Shown: positions 13,109 through 26,080, numbered from the stretch's first letter. The stretch: 64,000 bases of DNA from Membranipora membranacea (GCA_914767715.1 OU612069.1:11033387-11097386); one strand, 5' to 3'. A program made the numbers and translations. The notes: generated from the sequence alone by a model not told the origin.

Positions 13109-14246
13109 TCAGCACTCAGTTGTACTGCGTATATATAATCTACTGAAAGCTGGTTGTCAAAATCAAGAACAGCTTTATAGCTTGTTGCAGCCTCATCATT
13201 GATATCACAGGTCCTATAAACTAAATGAAAATTGATAGATTTGCAGTCGGAATGCATACTGCATACTGATTTGCAGGTCAATTGCGAACGAGTTGTGATT
13301 GTTGTCATATTGTGGTGTTGAATTCTAGCACCTTGTACCAAACACATGGTGATCGCTGATTCTGTACCTCCAACATTTCTCTCCATCTGCTCAATGTACC
13401 GGTAGTTTTCTAAAACACAAAGAGAATACCGGTATCAAATATTAGTATAGTTGCTGGCAGCTTGCGTCATGTGATCAACTATCTCAGTTTATTGAAGATT
13501 GAGTACAATTACAGCCTTGCCTTGGAGTGAGTCTCCTTTTTGAGGCGAAAGAAGAGAGCTATATAAGTTTTATTGTTCTTACTTACTTACTTTAATTTTA
13601 TCCAAGCAAAATAATCAACAATAATTTACAGACATAAAAATTTGGGACAATTCCATAAACAAAAGATGTTAACAACTTGAAATCTAAACAATTTTATTTA
13701 TATGAATTAATAGATCAATATCGATGCAGGGTTGTAATCTTTCTTACCACATGAAAACTCTTCTTCTGACAATCGGGTTGCCGAATTCACATGGGTGTAG
13801 TTCATGTATCTCTGTGAAATCACATTCCCCTCATCAAAGCATGTCAAAGCATGTATCTGATGAGATCAAGCTCATAGTCTCACATTCTGAAGTTAGCCAC
13901 ATGTCCTTCCAATGCATCACCTGCGGTCATTCCTCCCACTGCAATCGATAATTTAATTTTGCATTTATCAATAGGAGGGCGCCTCAAGTATACGTAAGAC
14001 ATTCACATATATGCAGATATGACAAGCAGAACTGCGTTTGACTGGGGACAGAACAACAACCTGCCAATCACAGTTGCATATTGATGATAGTCCACTTCCA
14101 ATGTTTGATTTTGCAATCCATGTTATTCAGATTATGAACTTTTGTATTTAGATTGCGTTCACTGTGCAGGATTCACCTCACTATTCGACCGGTTAAACAT
14201 TAAACTGCTGCAGGTTATCTGCTATTTGGGTTAAGGTACAGGCATC

Positions 14247-16395
14247 TTAAAGTGTTTGTAAAGGGAACAGGTTTTTGGTATCATTCTAGAGCTCTCAGTC
14301 TAGTTTAGAACATTATGCTATGTCCAAAAGCAGCCTGTGGCCCTGTTGTTTTCACTCAAAGTTGGGATGCGAAGGTACTAAAAAGGTACCATTTTTCTCC
14401 TTTCGAGTTGTGATCACTTGTAGAAAATAGTACCTTTTTAGTACCTTAGATTATAATTGGAATATACAGTATCTCGTAAATAAGACTTTTTGTTATGACA
14501 CAGTGGTTTTGATATTCCCTGCATACAATATTAAACCACACAGAATTTATCTATCGAATGAATGAGTGAATACAATGCAAAGTTAATCTGTCCCATGTTA
14601 TGTGGCTTAGCTGGTAAAATGGGATAGTGTATAAAATTTCATCATTGAATGACAAAGCAAACGATCGAACTCAAGCACGGCAAAAATTACAACTCTAGCT
14701 CATCCGACAGCGAGAGTGAAAATTATAGGGAGATTAACAGATCCAGTGAGAGCGAGATTGAATATCATTCAGGAGGCAATTGTAGCAAATCGACGTCGAG
14801 TCCATGTGATTATCATAGGGAAAATGTCCCTGAGGTAGTCACACCAATGAACTTAGTTCATTGGTCACACCACTAAGTTTAAATCTGTATGATTTCGGCC
14901 ACTTGAAATAACCCACAGTGCCTTGACAGATACAACATTTTCTGTTTACCATGGTTACTGCTCGAGATAGAAATTGGCAATATAAAGGCAGATCAATACA
15001 TGGCTAAATTATTTCAAGGTTTTGTTTATATTTATTTGATGAATAAATGAGATTGTGGCTACATGGATTGTATTGAAGATTATAAATACTAAGATATGAC
15101 ATTCCAATCAAACTCTGTCTTCAGCCGTTATGCTTTATGATTAGTGGCTTTCAATAGAATTTCAATGGAAGATACAAAATTTACATATGTGGACTGGATG
15201 TTTTCCTAATTTGCAAAAAAATCTAAAATAATTTGTTTTTAAATCTCGACATTTCAGGCATTAGGATGATGTTAAAATCCAAAGCATGCGATGATTAATA
15301 CCGAGTGATTTGAAGTTTTGAGAATCTTTAGAACAATTTTTGCAAATATTCTGATGTTTGGACAAGATTTTCTAGGGTAAACTTTGTTGTTTACATCAAA
15401 GACTGGAATTTACAAGCCACAAAGTAAATTGAAGTAAATAAAATTGTCATCTAGTCATTTCGGACTTCAGGATGATGAAAAATGTAAATGAATTTGACTT
15501 CCTCCTAAAAAGAGGAGTATTGATAATCGTGTAAGCAGTGGAATACCTTGAGAAACTTTCTATATTATTTTACATCAGATCTTGTCCATCTGTGAATCAC
15601 AGATACTCAGCGAATCTAAACATGGACTATCAATATTACTGACTCAGTGCAGCATGCCATATGAGAACCTATGTCAAAGCACACATCAGTCACATAGGAA
15701 ATTAATTTGTCGAGTTTTTGAGTTATTTCATCAGTATGGATCTTATTTGAGGGGCTAGTGTTGAATATTATCGCAAGATTTGGTTCTAACCATAAAGCAT
15801 TGTATGGACCATTTTTAGGTAAATCTGAAATAAGCAAGGCTTTGTCAGCAGGAAGAATCCATTGCTCCAGTGTAATCTTATTTAAACAGAGCAAACAAGC
15901 GCAGCGGTATGAAATGAAAATCACTCGCTTGAAAAGCTGTGGACAGGGCATGGGTCATAGTCATTGATTGTAATGTACAGTCAGTATTTATAATCTTTGG
16001 TACAGTGGTTCTTCTAATCTCTTCTTCAACATGGGCTCATAACAGAAATGAAGGTCGTTTTGATTAGCGGTCTCAACTCATTAAATTTGAACTTTTATGT
16101 CATCGACAGACTTGTGAGTGACTTTGTCATGTATTTGCAAAAGTTGTTATCTAACCACAATAGTCACTAATAGTACTGTATTACCCCCATAATAGGCTCA
16201 TTAAAAATCGCCTGGACAAGTTGGGCTGTGCATGAGTAGGCAACTCAATAGTGTTAACTTATAACCCCCAAACCTACCAGACCAAGTAACCCTGAAGACT
16301 TACTTTTCATGCAAATGCATGTGTGATAGCTGTCTTAATCTCAATTCAAGCTCAACAATGATACCAAGAACCCTGTTCCTTTACAAACACTTTAA
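14247..16395. mobile_element. Element B: 2.1-kb TTAA transposon (piggyBac-like, non-autonomous)
   Basis: Element 14251-16391 has terminal inverted repeats of about 35 bp, imperfect: AGTGTTTGTAAAGGGAACAG at the left and, read inward from the right, AGTGTTTGTAAAGGAACAGG, both continuing to TTGGTATCATT. TTAA lies directly outside both ends (14247-14250 and 16392-16395), as for piggyBac. A 75-codon frame at 14649-14876 rich in Ser/Asp/Glu (SSSSDSESE) resembles the acidic N-terminal region of piggyBac transposases only in composition. No transposase catalytic core is found, so it is probably an internally deleted derivative. Confidence 0.8.
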
Positions 16396-17004
16396 GGAAT
16401 CTACCTGTATATCTCAACCGATGCGGTGATGGGTGAAAATAACTTACATAAGCTATCCTGATCTTGCATGAGCATAAAACCACCGCCCCCTTCCAAATTA
16501 TGGACTCCATGTTCCAGAGATCCACACAGGTCCATAGTGCTGTTATCATACATTGTTGTGTACAACTTAAAAAAAGAGTATAATATATGCAATGTTCATT
16601 GCACTGGCCATTCAATGCATATCATATTACCACTTCTCTAAATTCTCCTCAGCCAACACCTAAGATCGAATGACCAAGTCTTGACTGCATTCATGGAAAG
16701 CAGTTTGCATTGCTCTTAGGTAACGCTTGTGGTACTAAATTTAGGCATAGTGACGGTGTCTGTATGAAGTTTAAATGTTTACCATACTTTTTTCAGTTGA
16801 TAAGGGTAGCCGTAATTATGGTAGGCCTACTTCAATATTATATTTTCACATTTTCTTTTCATTTACACAGCCTGTGGATCAGCCAATTTGTTATCAGAAA
16901 ATCAAAAGTCCAGCATCCTCTTGCCAGTTCCCATTTAAAACTATATATGAAAAACCCTGAGGCGATCTAAAATTAATGGTAGTAGATAACTGATAGTTGA
17001 AAAC

Positions 17005-17310
17005 TGGCGGACCAAATTTAGTATTTAAAATTTTGCTGCCACTAGGGCAAACTTGTGCTCATTGAATTTTTTATAGCTCCGAGATAATTAATTGATGCTT
17101 TAAAATCAGAATTGTCATTTAATGGGAAAAAAATTTGTATTATCATCGTCATTGTCCACTACTTAGATGGTAGTAACATCACATGTTACAGTAGATAATG
17201 AATTTCATACCCTGAATTTGACAATTAGTTTGCAAAACTTTGCTCATTAGGTGACAGTGCTGAGATTGCAGCCTCATATAAATAGTTCTGAGCTATACAA
17301 AATGTTTTGC
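17005..17310. repeat. Fold-back element E, intron copy in pseudogene 3
   Basis: Left arm (TGCTGCCACT ... TTGTGCTCATTGAA ... TATAGCTCCGAGATAATTAA) is matched by a complementary right arm (GACAGTGCTGAGATTGCAGC ... GAGCTATAC). It is equivalent to 23650-23930 in the duplicate and related to the intergenic copies at 19045 and 25700. Non-coding MITE-like element; target duplication not resolved. Confidence 0.65.
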
Positions 17311-19044
17311 ATACAATCAAAAACGAACCATATTGTACTGATGTGACTCGATGAACGCTCTGGTACTTTAAGATGGAATAGTAGCATACCTTAAACCTAG
17401 ACCCGGACTTCCAAGTCCAGCAATGTCTGTTCCAAACATCAAGTTGTCGGTCAACTTGGTTATCCACAAGGTCATCCAAGGGCTCATATTCTCCATTGAT
17501 GTAGACCCAAAGTGAACAGCAACCATTGATGTCGATCAGAAAATCGTTGTTTTCCCCTCAACACAGGAAATTATAGGCATAGAACACATATCTACTGAGC
17601 TTGTAAATTTAATCAATAACTTTATTTTAAATTTTAAAAATCAATAATCGTCATCTAAGCGACATATTCATACAGGCTTGTGCACTAATTCTAACAAAAT
17701 GTGATATACTAATTCATGTATCACAATAATGAATAATAATATCTATTGATCACAATGTATGCATGTATAGGGTGTTCTGAGTTTTGATTCAGCCTGACAT
17801 AAATCTGATCTTGTGAAGGTAATAGTGCTATCATTCAACAAAAGGCATTGACATCCTGTCTTAACAGATAAAAGTTTCAATTTGACATTCATTGCACATA
17901 TTCATTTCCGAATGCCCGACAACCTATGACAGAATGATGCTCCACTGCAGATTTACTGGTGACTTTATAATGTGGCTTTCTTATGTGTTATACAAATCAC
18001 CCTCAGTTGCGTAGCTGAGAAGGCTTTCACTGTGGAAATCGTCATTGGCCTTGAGCCACATACAGATGGTTAACTCAGTCATAGTTGGGATTCCTTGAGC
18101 AAAAATATATTCACTACCACTGTTTGTCTGAGTATAAACTTGGTGTTGAACACTTGGAGAAAAACCTGTTGCAGGAAATAGACAATAAATTACATTCCTT
18201 TTTCCAAATTGCTTTGTTCATCAGGTCAGACGTTAGAGAAGAGAAAAGTTATTTTAGATAAAAATTCACAACAAATGTTGACATTTATATTTGATATCAA
18301 ATATTTTAATGGCCCAACATCGGAAGACAGAAGACGTTGTGTCTTTCACCTGACCCTGACTCGGTGCAAGAATGCATAACATCATGCTCTAGTCTAGAAA
18401 AAAGACAAGAAAAAAAAGGAAATTAATTGCTGATGTTATGTTTTATTTTCCAGTGATGTGATAATTCCAAATGATAATGACATTGCACATGGTTGATGAT
18501 TAATAACCACATAAATCCTGCAATTATATGACCCCTCACTCCTATACTGCTTGTTTTCCAATGCATTGCAGACACAATCATGGATATCTGTTTTATATTC
18601 AGCATAAACTGTCACCAAAAACATTCATATTCCAACTGAGCTTTTTGTAGCATAGCCTCTCAATCTACATGTCTCTAAGATGTGTAGCTATAAATGTTCA
18701 TACAATATGAGTTGTTAGGAAATATCAATACTTTATTTCCTGATTTCACACAGTTGTGAGGAAGTTTGACCATTCAATCGGAATGACATTGGATATTGAG
18801 TACTTGTCATTCTGAATACTTAACAGCTTTGTACAGTTCCCAGTTCTTATCCAAACACAGTATGTGTGATCTGACAGCATTGACCTTCCCCTTGAGGATA
18901 TTGAAGCTTAATATATACAAAATTGTGCGTAATGAAGGTTGTGTTCTATTAAAACAAAATTTGTAAAATGATTTGATGATTGCACTTCCGGTTAGATCAG
19001 TGAACATTCTGATATTTTTACACACAATGATATGAATGTGATAA

Positions 19045-19440
19045 CATATTTGGTGAATCTTAAACGACTGCTGCCACACAGCCAAATGTGTGCTTATACA
19101 ATTCTGTATAGCTCAAAACTAATAAAATGAGGCTGCAATCTCAGCATTGTCATCTAATGAGCAAATAATTTGCACAAACTGATAGTCAAAATTAGGGTAT
19201 GAAATTAATTATCTACCGGCACGGGTGACATAGTTACCCTCTTACTAGTGCATACTGTACACGACATTAGGTGGGTAGATTTCATGCCCTGATCTTGAAG
19301 ATCAGTGTGTGCAAATTATTTGCCCATTAGGTGACAATTATGAGATTTAAGTCTCAATTAATTATCTTGGAGCTATACAGAATTCGATGAGCACAAATTT
19401 GCATGAGTGGCAGCAGTAGTTTAAATCAAATTTCAAAACC
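19045..19440. repeat. Fold-back element E, intergenic copy 1
   Basis: Arms of about 150 bp are inverted repeats with mismatches: ACTGCTGCCAC ... TTCTGTATAGCTC ... GCAAATAATTTGCACA at left, and the complement ending in GTGGCAGCAGTAGT at right. The centre contains a short non-palindromic spacer. Duplicated as 25700-26080. Confidence 0.75.
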
Positions 19441-20384
19441 CAAAATTATTTTTTTCAAGTTCCTCTTAACTTATTAGCAAGTAGGAGCACCCCTGAAGCC
19501 TTCACCCTGAAGGTAAGGCTTTTTAAATTGTTTGCTGAAACGATAATGCTGTTGCATATAATATATGACTCCATTTTTGAATGGCCAAATAAGAAATGAT
19601 TAACCACATCAACCATTTTTTTTTTCTATTGGTTTCCAGAGCCAAATCTAGCTGGGATTTTCACTGCGCAACCTTCAATCCTCTAACATAAAGCATGCTC
19701 AGCTCTGTTTTTTCGTCTCAATGAGTTAATATTAATTTGCTTCAATTATATTATTTTAGAAAACCTCAGTAAATAAATGAATAAATATCAATTGAAAGTT
19801 ATCTTAACACATTAATCAGATAATCATTATAATGTTAGAAAACATCAATAAATACTTTACATCCTGATTTCATGGAGACTTTATACATTGTGGGGAAATT
19901 TGACACTATGATTAGCGAGTAATTTGATATTGCATGTTATTTTCTTATCAGTTTATAATAGAGGTCATGCCGTTGTTTACTCACCGGTAGCTATACAATC
20001 ACAGTAAGTTTGATCTTTGAGCGCTAACCAGCCCCATTGACCTGGTTAGCCTAATTAAATGAATGGCAGGATGCCTGACCATACACATTGAGAAATTGTC
20101 ATATATTGCTGTTAGGTGACTTGTCCACTATTCATTGCCCTAGCTAGACACTCTATTACAACACAACCACTATGTCAATACATAAATTACGGTTATATAA
20201 TGTTATCAGTCCTTAAGGTGGGACAGAGAAGATTAAAGCCTGCCTGCCACTAGAACCAAATGGGGAGTTAAGTCACCTCAACTGAATTAAAAAGATTTGG
20301 TTGCGATATAGCGGGTGCCTTAAGGATCAGGCCGATATGTTCCAAACAGACTGTTGAATACCACGCCGAGCGGATGAACACTTG

Positions 20385-20465
20385 ACAAGATACGGAGGCA
20401 CCAAGGGAAACCTTAACACCGATGTGAAGAAGTACTTTTTCACCAATAGACTACACAGAGCTCCC
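20385..20465 (+). mobile_element. Probable LINE 3' fragment (degenerate)
   Basis: One frame reads NTDVKKYFFTNRLHRAP then stop, resembling the conserved NTD-x-R-x-x-FF-x-x-R-V-x-x-x-W-N tail of CR1/Jockey-type reverse transcriptase proteins. Short and broken on both sides, so the call is tentative. Confidence 0.4.
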
Positions 20466-21020
20466 TGACCTGACCTAATCCCACAGCCCATCTACTCCCT
20501 CCCCATTTTAGTGTGCTATTTTGTGGCTGCCATACTGATTATTGTTACCTGTGATTAATTACGTATTTGAATTCCACAACACATATATACCTAGTCTTGC
20601 ACAATTCCTTCAGATGTGCCACTGAGAGGTTCTTCAGTCCGGTGGTCTCGTGCAGTCCATCCATGTGTCTATTTCTGCTGCATGTGAATGGGTTTATACT
20701 ACCAACTTACTGATCCTAAAACATCTAGAGCATTATAACCCCTCTAACCCGATTAACCACCAACACTATGGTTCGAGGTTCAAAACTCTCCAGCTGTAAT
20801 CAGGGCCTTTTTCATGTACTTCACTGTAATCTAGTTGTGAGTTGTGGAATTCCGACCGCTATAAACTATTCCAATTCTAATTCTGCCAATTTTCTTTGGA
20901 AATTCAGCTGTCACTGACAACTGCCCTACCTATCACTGTACAGACGAGCTGTTAATCGCGATAGAGGAGCATCAACGCCCAACGGTGATATAACAAAAGA
21001 CAAAGACAAAGAATACAGTA

Positions 21021-21092
21021 GGCTTCGCACCCACTACCTTCAACAATTGCATGCTGAAGACCACCATTCTAATCAACTGAGCCTCTGTTCTA
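21021..21092 (-). repeat. Degenerate tRNA-derived SINE fragment
   Basis: On the minus strand it keeps an A-box-like GGCTCAGTTGATTAGAATG and a stem formed by CTTCAGCATGCAATTGTTGAAG, the same arrangement as the SINE head at 60762-60846. The B box is degraded. Confidence 0.5.
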
Positions 21093-21565
21093 AAAATCAT
21101 ATTATAGACTTGTCCGCCCAAAGGCAGAGTTGACTGAACAAAGAATCAATATATTTCTTTAATTTAGGTATGATTATATACTTTTGACACAGTCGAAAGC
21201 TTTGATGTCGCAATACTGTACACAACATTAACAAAAAGAGATAAATTGACAATATTGTTTCAAAACCAGAGAGAAGAAAGTATATAACACACAGTAACTA
21301 ACAACTGTATTTCAGCCCAAACAAATTTCATTAGATATGTAGCAGAAAATCTTTGATAATATCGATCCACTGGTGACCACTGCAACCGTTGAAAAAAAGT
21401 TTTATACATATTTGTTATCTGCTACACCAACAGATCATCAACAGTTGATTTTATTCAATTTCTAAAGGTAGATATGAAATGGTGAGTAGTTGTCTACACT
21501 TAATAACCAAACAAGACGAAAATGGGTTAGGTTGGACTATAGAAATATCTTCTCTCACATGAAAA

Positions 21566-24500
21566 TCAGCACACAGTTGTACTGGCGTATATGTATGCTG
21601 CTGAAAGCTGATTGTCAAAATCAAGAATAGCTTTATAACTCGTGGCCGCCTCATCATTGATATCACATGTCAAATCAACTGAATGAAAATTGATAGATTT
21701 GCAGTCAGGGCGCATACTGCATACTGATACGCAGGCTACCTTTGAGCTGTTAGTGAAGCTTATCATAGCGTGGTTTAGTAGCTTTGCCCCTTGTACCAAA
21801 CACATGATTATCGCTGATTCTGTACCTCCAATGTTTCTCTCAATCTCTTCAGCGTATTGGTAGTTTTCTTAAAAAGAAAGAGAATATCAGTATCAGTCAT
21901 TTTTAATTGCTGCTGGCAGCTTACATCATGAGGATGTTTCAGTTTATTGAAGAGTGAGTACATTTACAACTTTGCCTTGGAGTGAGTATCCTCTTTAAGG
22001 CGAAAGAAGAGAGTGAAATAAGTTTTGTTGTCCTTAATTGGTGAATAATGTTAACCAAGCTCAATAATCAATAATAATTCACAAACATAAATATGCGGGA
22101 CAATTCAATAAAGAAAAGATGTTAACAACTTGGAATATAAACAACTGTATTTATATAGATTAATAAATCAATATCGATGAAGGGTTGTTATTCCTCCTAC
22201 CACATGGAAACTCTTCCTCTGACAGTTGGGTTGCCGTATTCACATGGGTGTAGTTCATGTATCTCTGTGAAATCACATTCCCTTCATCAAAGCATGTCAA
22301 AGCATTTAACTGAGTGAGATCAAGCTCATTATCCCACATTCTGAAGTTAGCCACATGACCTTCTAATGCATCAACTGCGGTCATTCCTCCCACTGGAATA
22401 TATATTTTAATTCTGCATTTATCAATAGGAGGAGGGGAAAAACAACCCGGCAATCACAGCTGCGTATTGATGATCGTCCACTTCCAATGTTCCAATTTCG
22501 CAATCCATGGTATTCACTTGATGAGATTAAGACTTTTTGTTTTCAGATTGCGGTCGCTGTGTAGGATTCACCTCACTATTCGCCAGTTAAATATTAAACT
22601 GCTGCAGGTTACCTGCTATTAGGATTCAGGTACAGGCATCTTAAAGGGCAACCAAGGTTTCGCAGCAATGCATTAATGGGTAGCAAATAATGTGCTGGGC
22701 AGCATCAGCATTGTGCATTACGCGATGCAAAACTCAAAGTAGTTGCTGACTCTAAGCTGGGAACACTTCAGTTTAGGGGAGGTTCCAAGACTTTGCTGTA
22801 ATAATTATAGAGCACAGGCTAAATAATAACAGGAACATGAAACTGCTATGTGTTATTCTCTTTAAGCTGAGTTTGAGTACCTGATGGAAGAAATGTTTCA
22901 CAAGAATTCTGGCTGAATAATCATCCGAATTATATTTTGTCTTTTTCCCCATGCAGAAGGTGCAATCTGCTGTTAACCGATGGCCATCAATGAGAAGTTG
23001 TTTGAAACCTTGGTTGCCCTTTAAGGAATCTACCTGTTTATGTCAACCAATGCGGTGGTGAGTGAAAATTACTTACATAAGCTATCCTGATCCTGCATGA
23101 GCATAAAACCACCGCCCCCTGCCAAATTATGGACTCCATGATCCAGAGATCCATACAAGTCCAGAGTGCTGTCATCATACATTGTTGTGAACCACTTAAA
23201 TAAAGAGTATAATATATGCAATGTTCATTGCACTGGCCATTTGATGCATATCATAACACCATTTCTCCCAATTTTCCTCAGCCAACACCTAAGATCAAAT
23301 GACCAAGTCTTGACTGCATTCATGCAAAGCAGTTCGCATTGCTAGGTAATGTATGTGGTACTAAATTTAGGCCTACTGATGGGGTACGTATGCAGTTTAA
23401 AATTTTACCATATTTATTTCAGTTGATAAGGGTAGCCGTATTTATGGTAGGCCTACTTCAATATTTTATTTTCAAATTTTCTGTATATTAACACAGCCTG
23501 CGGATCAATTTGTTATCAGAAAATCAAAAGTCCCGCACTCTCTCGCCAGTTCCCCTTGAAGACTATATAGATAAAGAACCCTGATGCGATCTACAATGAA
23601 TGGTAGTAGATAACGGATAGTTGAAAACTAGTGCACCAAAGTTAGTATTTAAACTTCTACTGCCACTAAGGCAAAATTGTGCTCACTAATTGTTATAAAG
23701 CTCCTAGATAATTGATTGATGCTCTAATCTCAGAATTTACATTTAATGGGCAAAGAGTTTGTGCAAACTGTTCTTCGAAATCAGGGTATGAAATAATGCA
23801 CTAGCTGATGTCATCATTATTGTCCGCTACTAAGACGGTAGATATTTAATCTCATACCCTAACTTTCTCATTAGGTGACAGTGCTGAGATTGCAGCATCA
23901 TATTAATAGTTCTGAGCGATACTCAATGCTTTGCATACAATAATTAATGAACCATATTGTACTGATGTGACTCAATGAATGCTCTGGTACCTTAAGTTGG
24001 AGGAGTAACATACCTTGAACCTAGACCCAGATTTCCAAGTCCAGCAATGTCTGTTCCAAACATCAAGTTGTGGATCAACTTGGTCATCCACAAGGTCATC
24101 CATGTGCTTGTATTCTCCATTGATGTAGAGCAAAAGTGAACAGCAACCATTGATGTCGATCAGAAAATCGTTGTCTTCCCCTAAACACAGGAAATCATGG
24201 GCATAGTGCACATATCTATTGAGCTTGTAAATTTGATCAATAAATTTGTTTAACTTTATCAAACAATTATCCTCATCTAGGCGACATATTCATACATGCT
24301 TGCGCACTGATTCCAACAAAACATGATATACTAATTCATGTATCACAACAATAATAACAATAATATCTATTGATCACAATGTATGCATGTATAGGGTGTT
24401 CTGAGTTTTGATTCAGCCTGACCTAAATCTGATCTTGTGAAGGCAATAGTCCTATCATTCAACAAAAGCCGTTGACATCCTGTCCTAAAAGATGAAAGTT

Positions 24501-25188
24501 TCAAGTTGACATTCATTGCACATATTCATTTCCAAATGCCCGACAACCTATGACATAATTATGCACTACTGCAAACTTACTGGTGACTTTATAATGTGGC
24601 TTTCTTATGTGTAATACAACTCACCCTCAGTTGCGTAGCTGAAGAGGCTTTCATCGTGGTAATCGTTGTCGGCCTTGAGCCACATACAGATGGTTAACTC
24701 AGTCATAGTGGGGATTCCTTGAGCAAAGATAAATTCACTACCACTGTGTGTCTGAGTATAAACTTGGTGTTGAACACTTGGAGAAAAACCTGTTGCAAGA
24801 AACAGACAATGAATTACATTCCTCCTTCCAAATTGCTTTGCTCATCAGGTCAGACGTTAAAGAAAAGAAAATTTATTTCAGATAAAAATTCACAACAAAT
24901 GTTGACATTAATATTTATTATCAATTTTTCTAATGGCCTAACATCGGAAGACAGAAGACGTTGTGTCATTCACTTGACCCTGACTTGGTGCAAGAACACA
25001 TAACATCATGATCTAGTATAAAAAAAACGAGACAACAAAGGAAATTAATTGATGATGTAATGTTTTATTTTCCAGTGATGTTGAAATTCTAAATGATACT
25101 TACTTTGAACATTTTCGATGAGCATTAACCACATCAATCCTACAATTATATGGCTCCTCATTCCTATACTGCTTGTTTTCAAGGACAT
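21566..25188 (-). CDS. Gene 4: secreted pentraxin-PAN protein, subfamily B, complete
   Basis: Six exons on the minus strand: 25188-25104, 24789-24625, 24180-24014, 23194-23077, 22392-22201 and 21867-21566 (TGA stop). They join in frame (phases 1, 1, 0, 1, 1) to give 342 residues. Residues 1-28 form a hydrophobic leader (start chosen at MSLKTSSIGMRSH, the ATG shared with pseudogene 3). The pentraxin domain runs about 30-235: CMW in exon 2, HCWTWKS at 128-134 with Cys129, and QDQDSL at 173-178, which corresponds to the acidic calcium loop of classical pentraxins. The closing GG-x9-10-G-x-V-A-N-F-R-M-W-D strand is in exon 5. The last exon is a Cys-rich PAN/Apple-like domain ending in Cys. No Thr-rich linker. 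Likely secreted and calcium-binding; ligand unknown. Introns hold elements E and A. Confidence 0.87.
22641..23024. mobile_element. Element A copy 2: TTAA-flanked MITE, 376 bp
   Basis: Near-identical to 2018-2394, with the same AGGGCAACCAAGG termini; TTAA at 22641-22644 and 23021-23024. It sits in the intron between exons 3 and 4 of the gene 4 pentraxin domain, at the very TTAA that holds element B in pseudogene 3: flanks TACAGGCATC on one side and GGAATCTACCTGT on the other are common to both. Confidence 0.9.
23650..23930. repeat. Fold-back element E, intron copy in gene 4
   Basis: Equivalent of 17005-17310 in the duplicated unit: complementary arms around TATAGCTCCTAGATAATTG and GAGATTGCAGCATCAT. 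Confidence 0.65.
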
Positions 25189-25699
25189 TGCAGACACAAG
25201 CATGGATATCTGTTTATTTACAGCATAAACTGTCACCAAAAGCATTCACATTCCAACTGAGGTTTTTGCAGCATAGCCTCTGAATCTACATGTCTCTAAG
25301 ATGTGTAGCTATAAATGTTCATACAATATGAGTTGTTAGGAAATATCAATACTTTATTTCCTGATTTCACAAAGTTGTGAGGAAGTTTGACCATTCAATC
25401 GGAATGACATTGGATATTGAGTACTTGTCATTCTGAATACTTAACAGCTTTGTTTAGTTCCCAGTTCTTATCCAAAACAGTATGTGTGAACTGACACTAT
25501 TGACCTTCCCCTTGAGGATATTGAAGCTTAATGTATACAAAATTGTGCGTAATGAAGGTTGTGTTCTATTAAAACAAAATTTGTAAAATGATTTGATGAT
25601 TGCACCAGAAATGTTTGTGGCATGTTTGGTCGCGGTTGATCCGGTTAGATCAGTGAACATTCTGATATTTTTACACACAATGATATGAATGTGATAACA

Positions 25700-26080
25700 T
25701 ATTTGGTGAATCTTAAACCACTGCTGCCACACAGCCAAATGTGTGCTTATACAATTCTGTATAGCTCAAAACTAATAAAATGAGGCTGCAATCTCAGCAT
25801 TGTCATCTAATGAGCAAATAATCTGCACAAACTGATAGTCAAAATTAGGGTATGAAATTAATTATCTACCGGCACGGGTGACATAGTTACCGTCTTACTA
25901 GTACATACTGTACAGGTCATTAGGTGCGTAGATTTCATGCCCTGATTTTGAAGATCAGTTTGTGCGAATTATTTGCCCATCAGGTGACAATTATGAGATT
26001 TAAGTCTCAATTAATTATCTTGGAGCTATACAGAATTCGATGAGCACAAATTTGCATGAGTGGCAGCAGTAGTTTAAATC
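25700..26080. repeat. Fold-back element E, intergenic copy 2
   Basis: Nearly identical to 19045-19440, upstream of gene 4, with the same arms and centre; it was copied with the segmental duplication. Confidence 0.75.

Larger units (their letters stand above)
13109..18566 (-). pseudogene. Gene 3: damaged paralogue of gene 4 (pentraxin-PAN, subfamily B)
   Basis: All six exons of gene 4 have counterparts on the minus strand: 18566-18482 (signal), 18165-18001, 17556-17390, 16565-16448, 13938-13748 and a PAN exon starting at 13409. Lesions found by alignment with gene 4: the signal-exon donor is GTCATT instead of GTAAGT; the exon 1 donor is GTGATT instead of GTGAGT; exon 3 starts with Leu in place of the conserved Trp; exon 4 has TGA for the Trp codon of the FRMW motif and is 191 bases instead of 192 (1-base deletion, frameshift); the PAN exon lost one C near its end, which shifts frame and removes the terminal Cys (the shifted frame stops at 13060, the ancestral stop is at 13109). 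Element B is inserted in the intron between exons 3 and 4. Multiple independent lesions make a pseudogene the best call. Confidence 0.85.
12640..19802. repeat. Segmental duplication, unit 1 (carries pseudogene 3)
   Basis: Exons, introns and both flanks match 21200-26455 in order and orientation, with very close similarity from 17640 to 19802 (paired with 24265 to 26455). Without its 2.1-kb element B insertion it is about 5.0 kb, close to unit 2 without its element A (about 4.9 kb). Both end just after the shared ATATCAATTGAAAGTTATC. The duplication is tandem and direct. Confidence 0.85.
18567..21565. other. Spacer between pseudogene 3 and gene 4
   Basis: The first part (to 19802) duplicates 25189-26455 and includes fold-back element E. 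From 19803 to 21200 the sequence is unique: near 20385-20465 there is a LINE-like fragment, and near 21021-21092 a degenerate tRNA-like SINE piece. No family exon is found. Confidence 0.6.

Noticed and set aside
14649-14876. Ser/Asp/Glu-rich frame in element B as a piggyBac transposase N-terminus
   Set aside because: Only composition matches; no DDD catalytic core or Cys-rich C-terminus follows.
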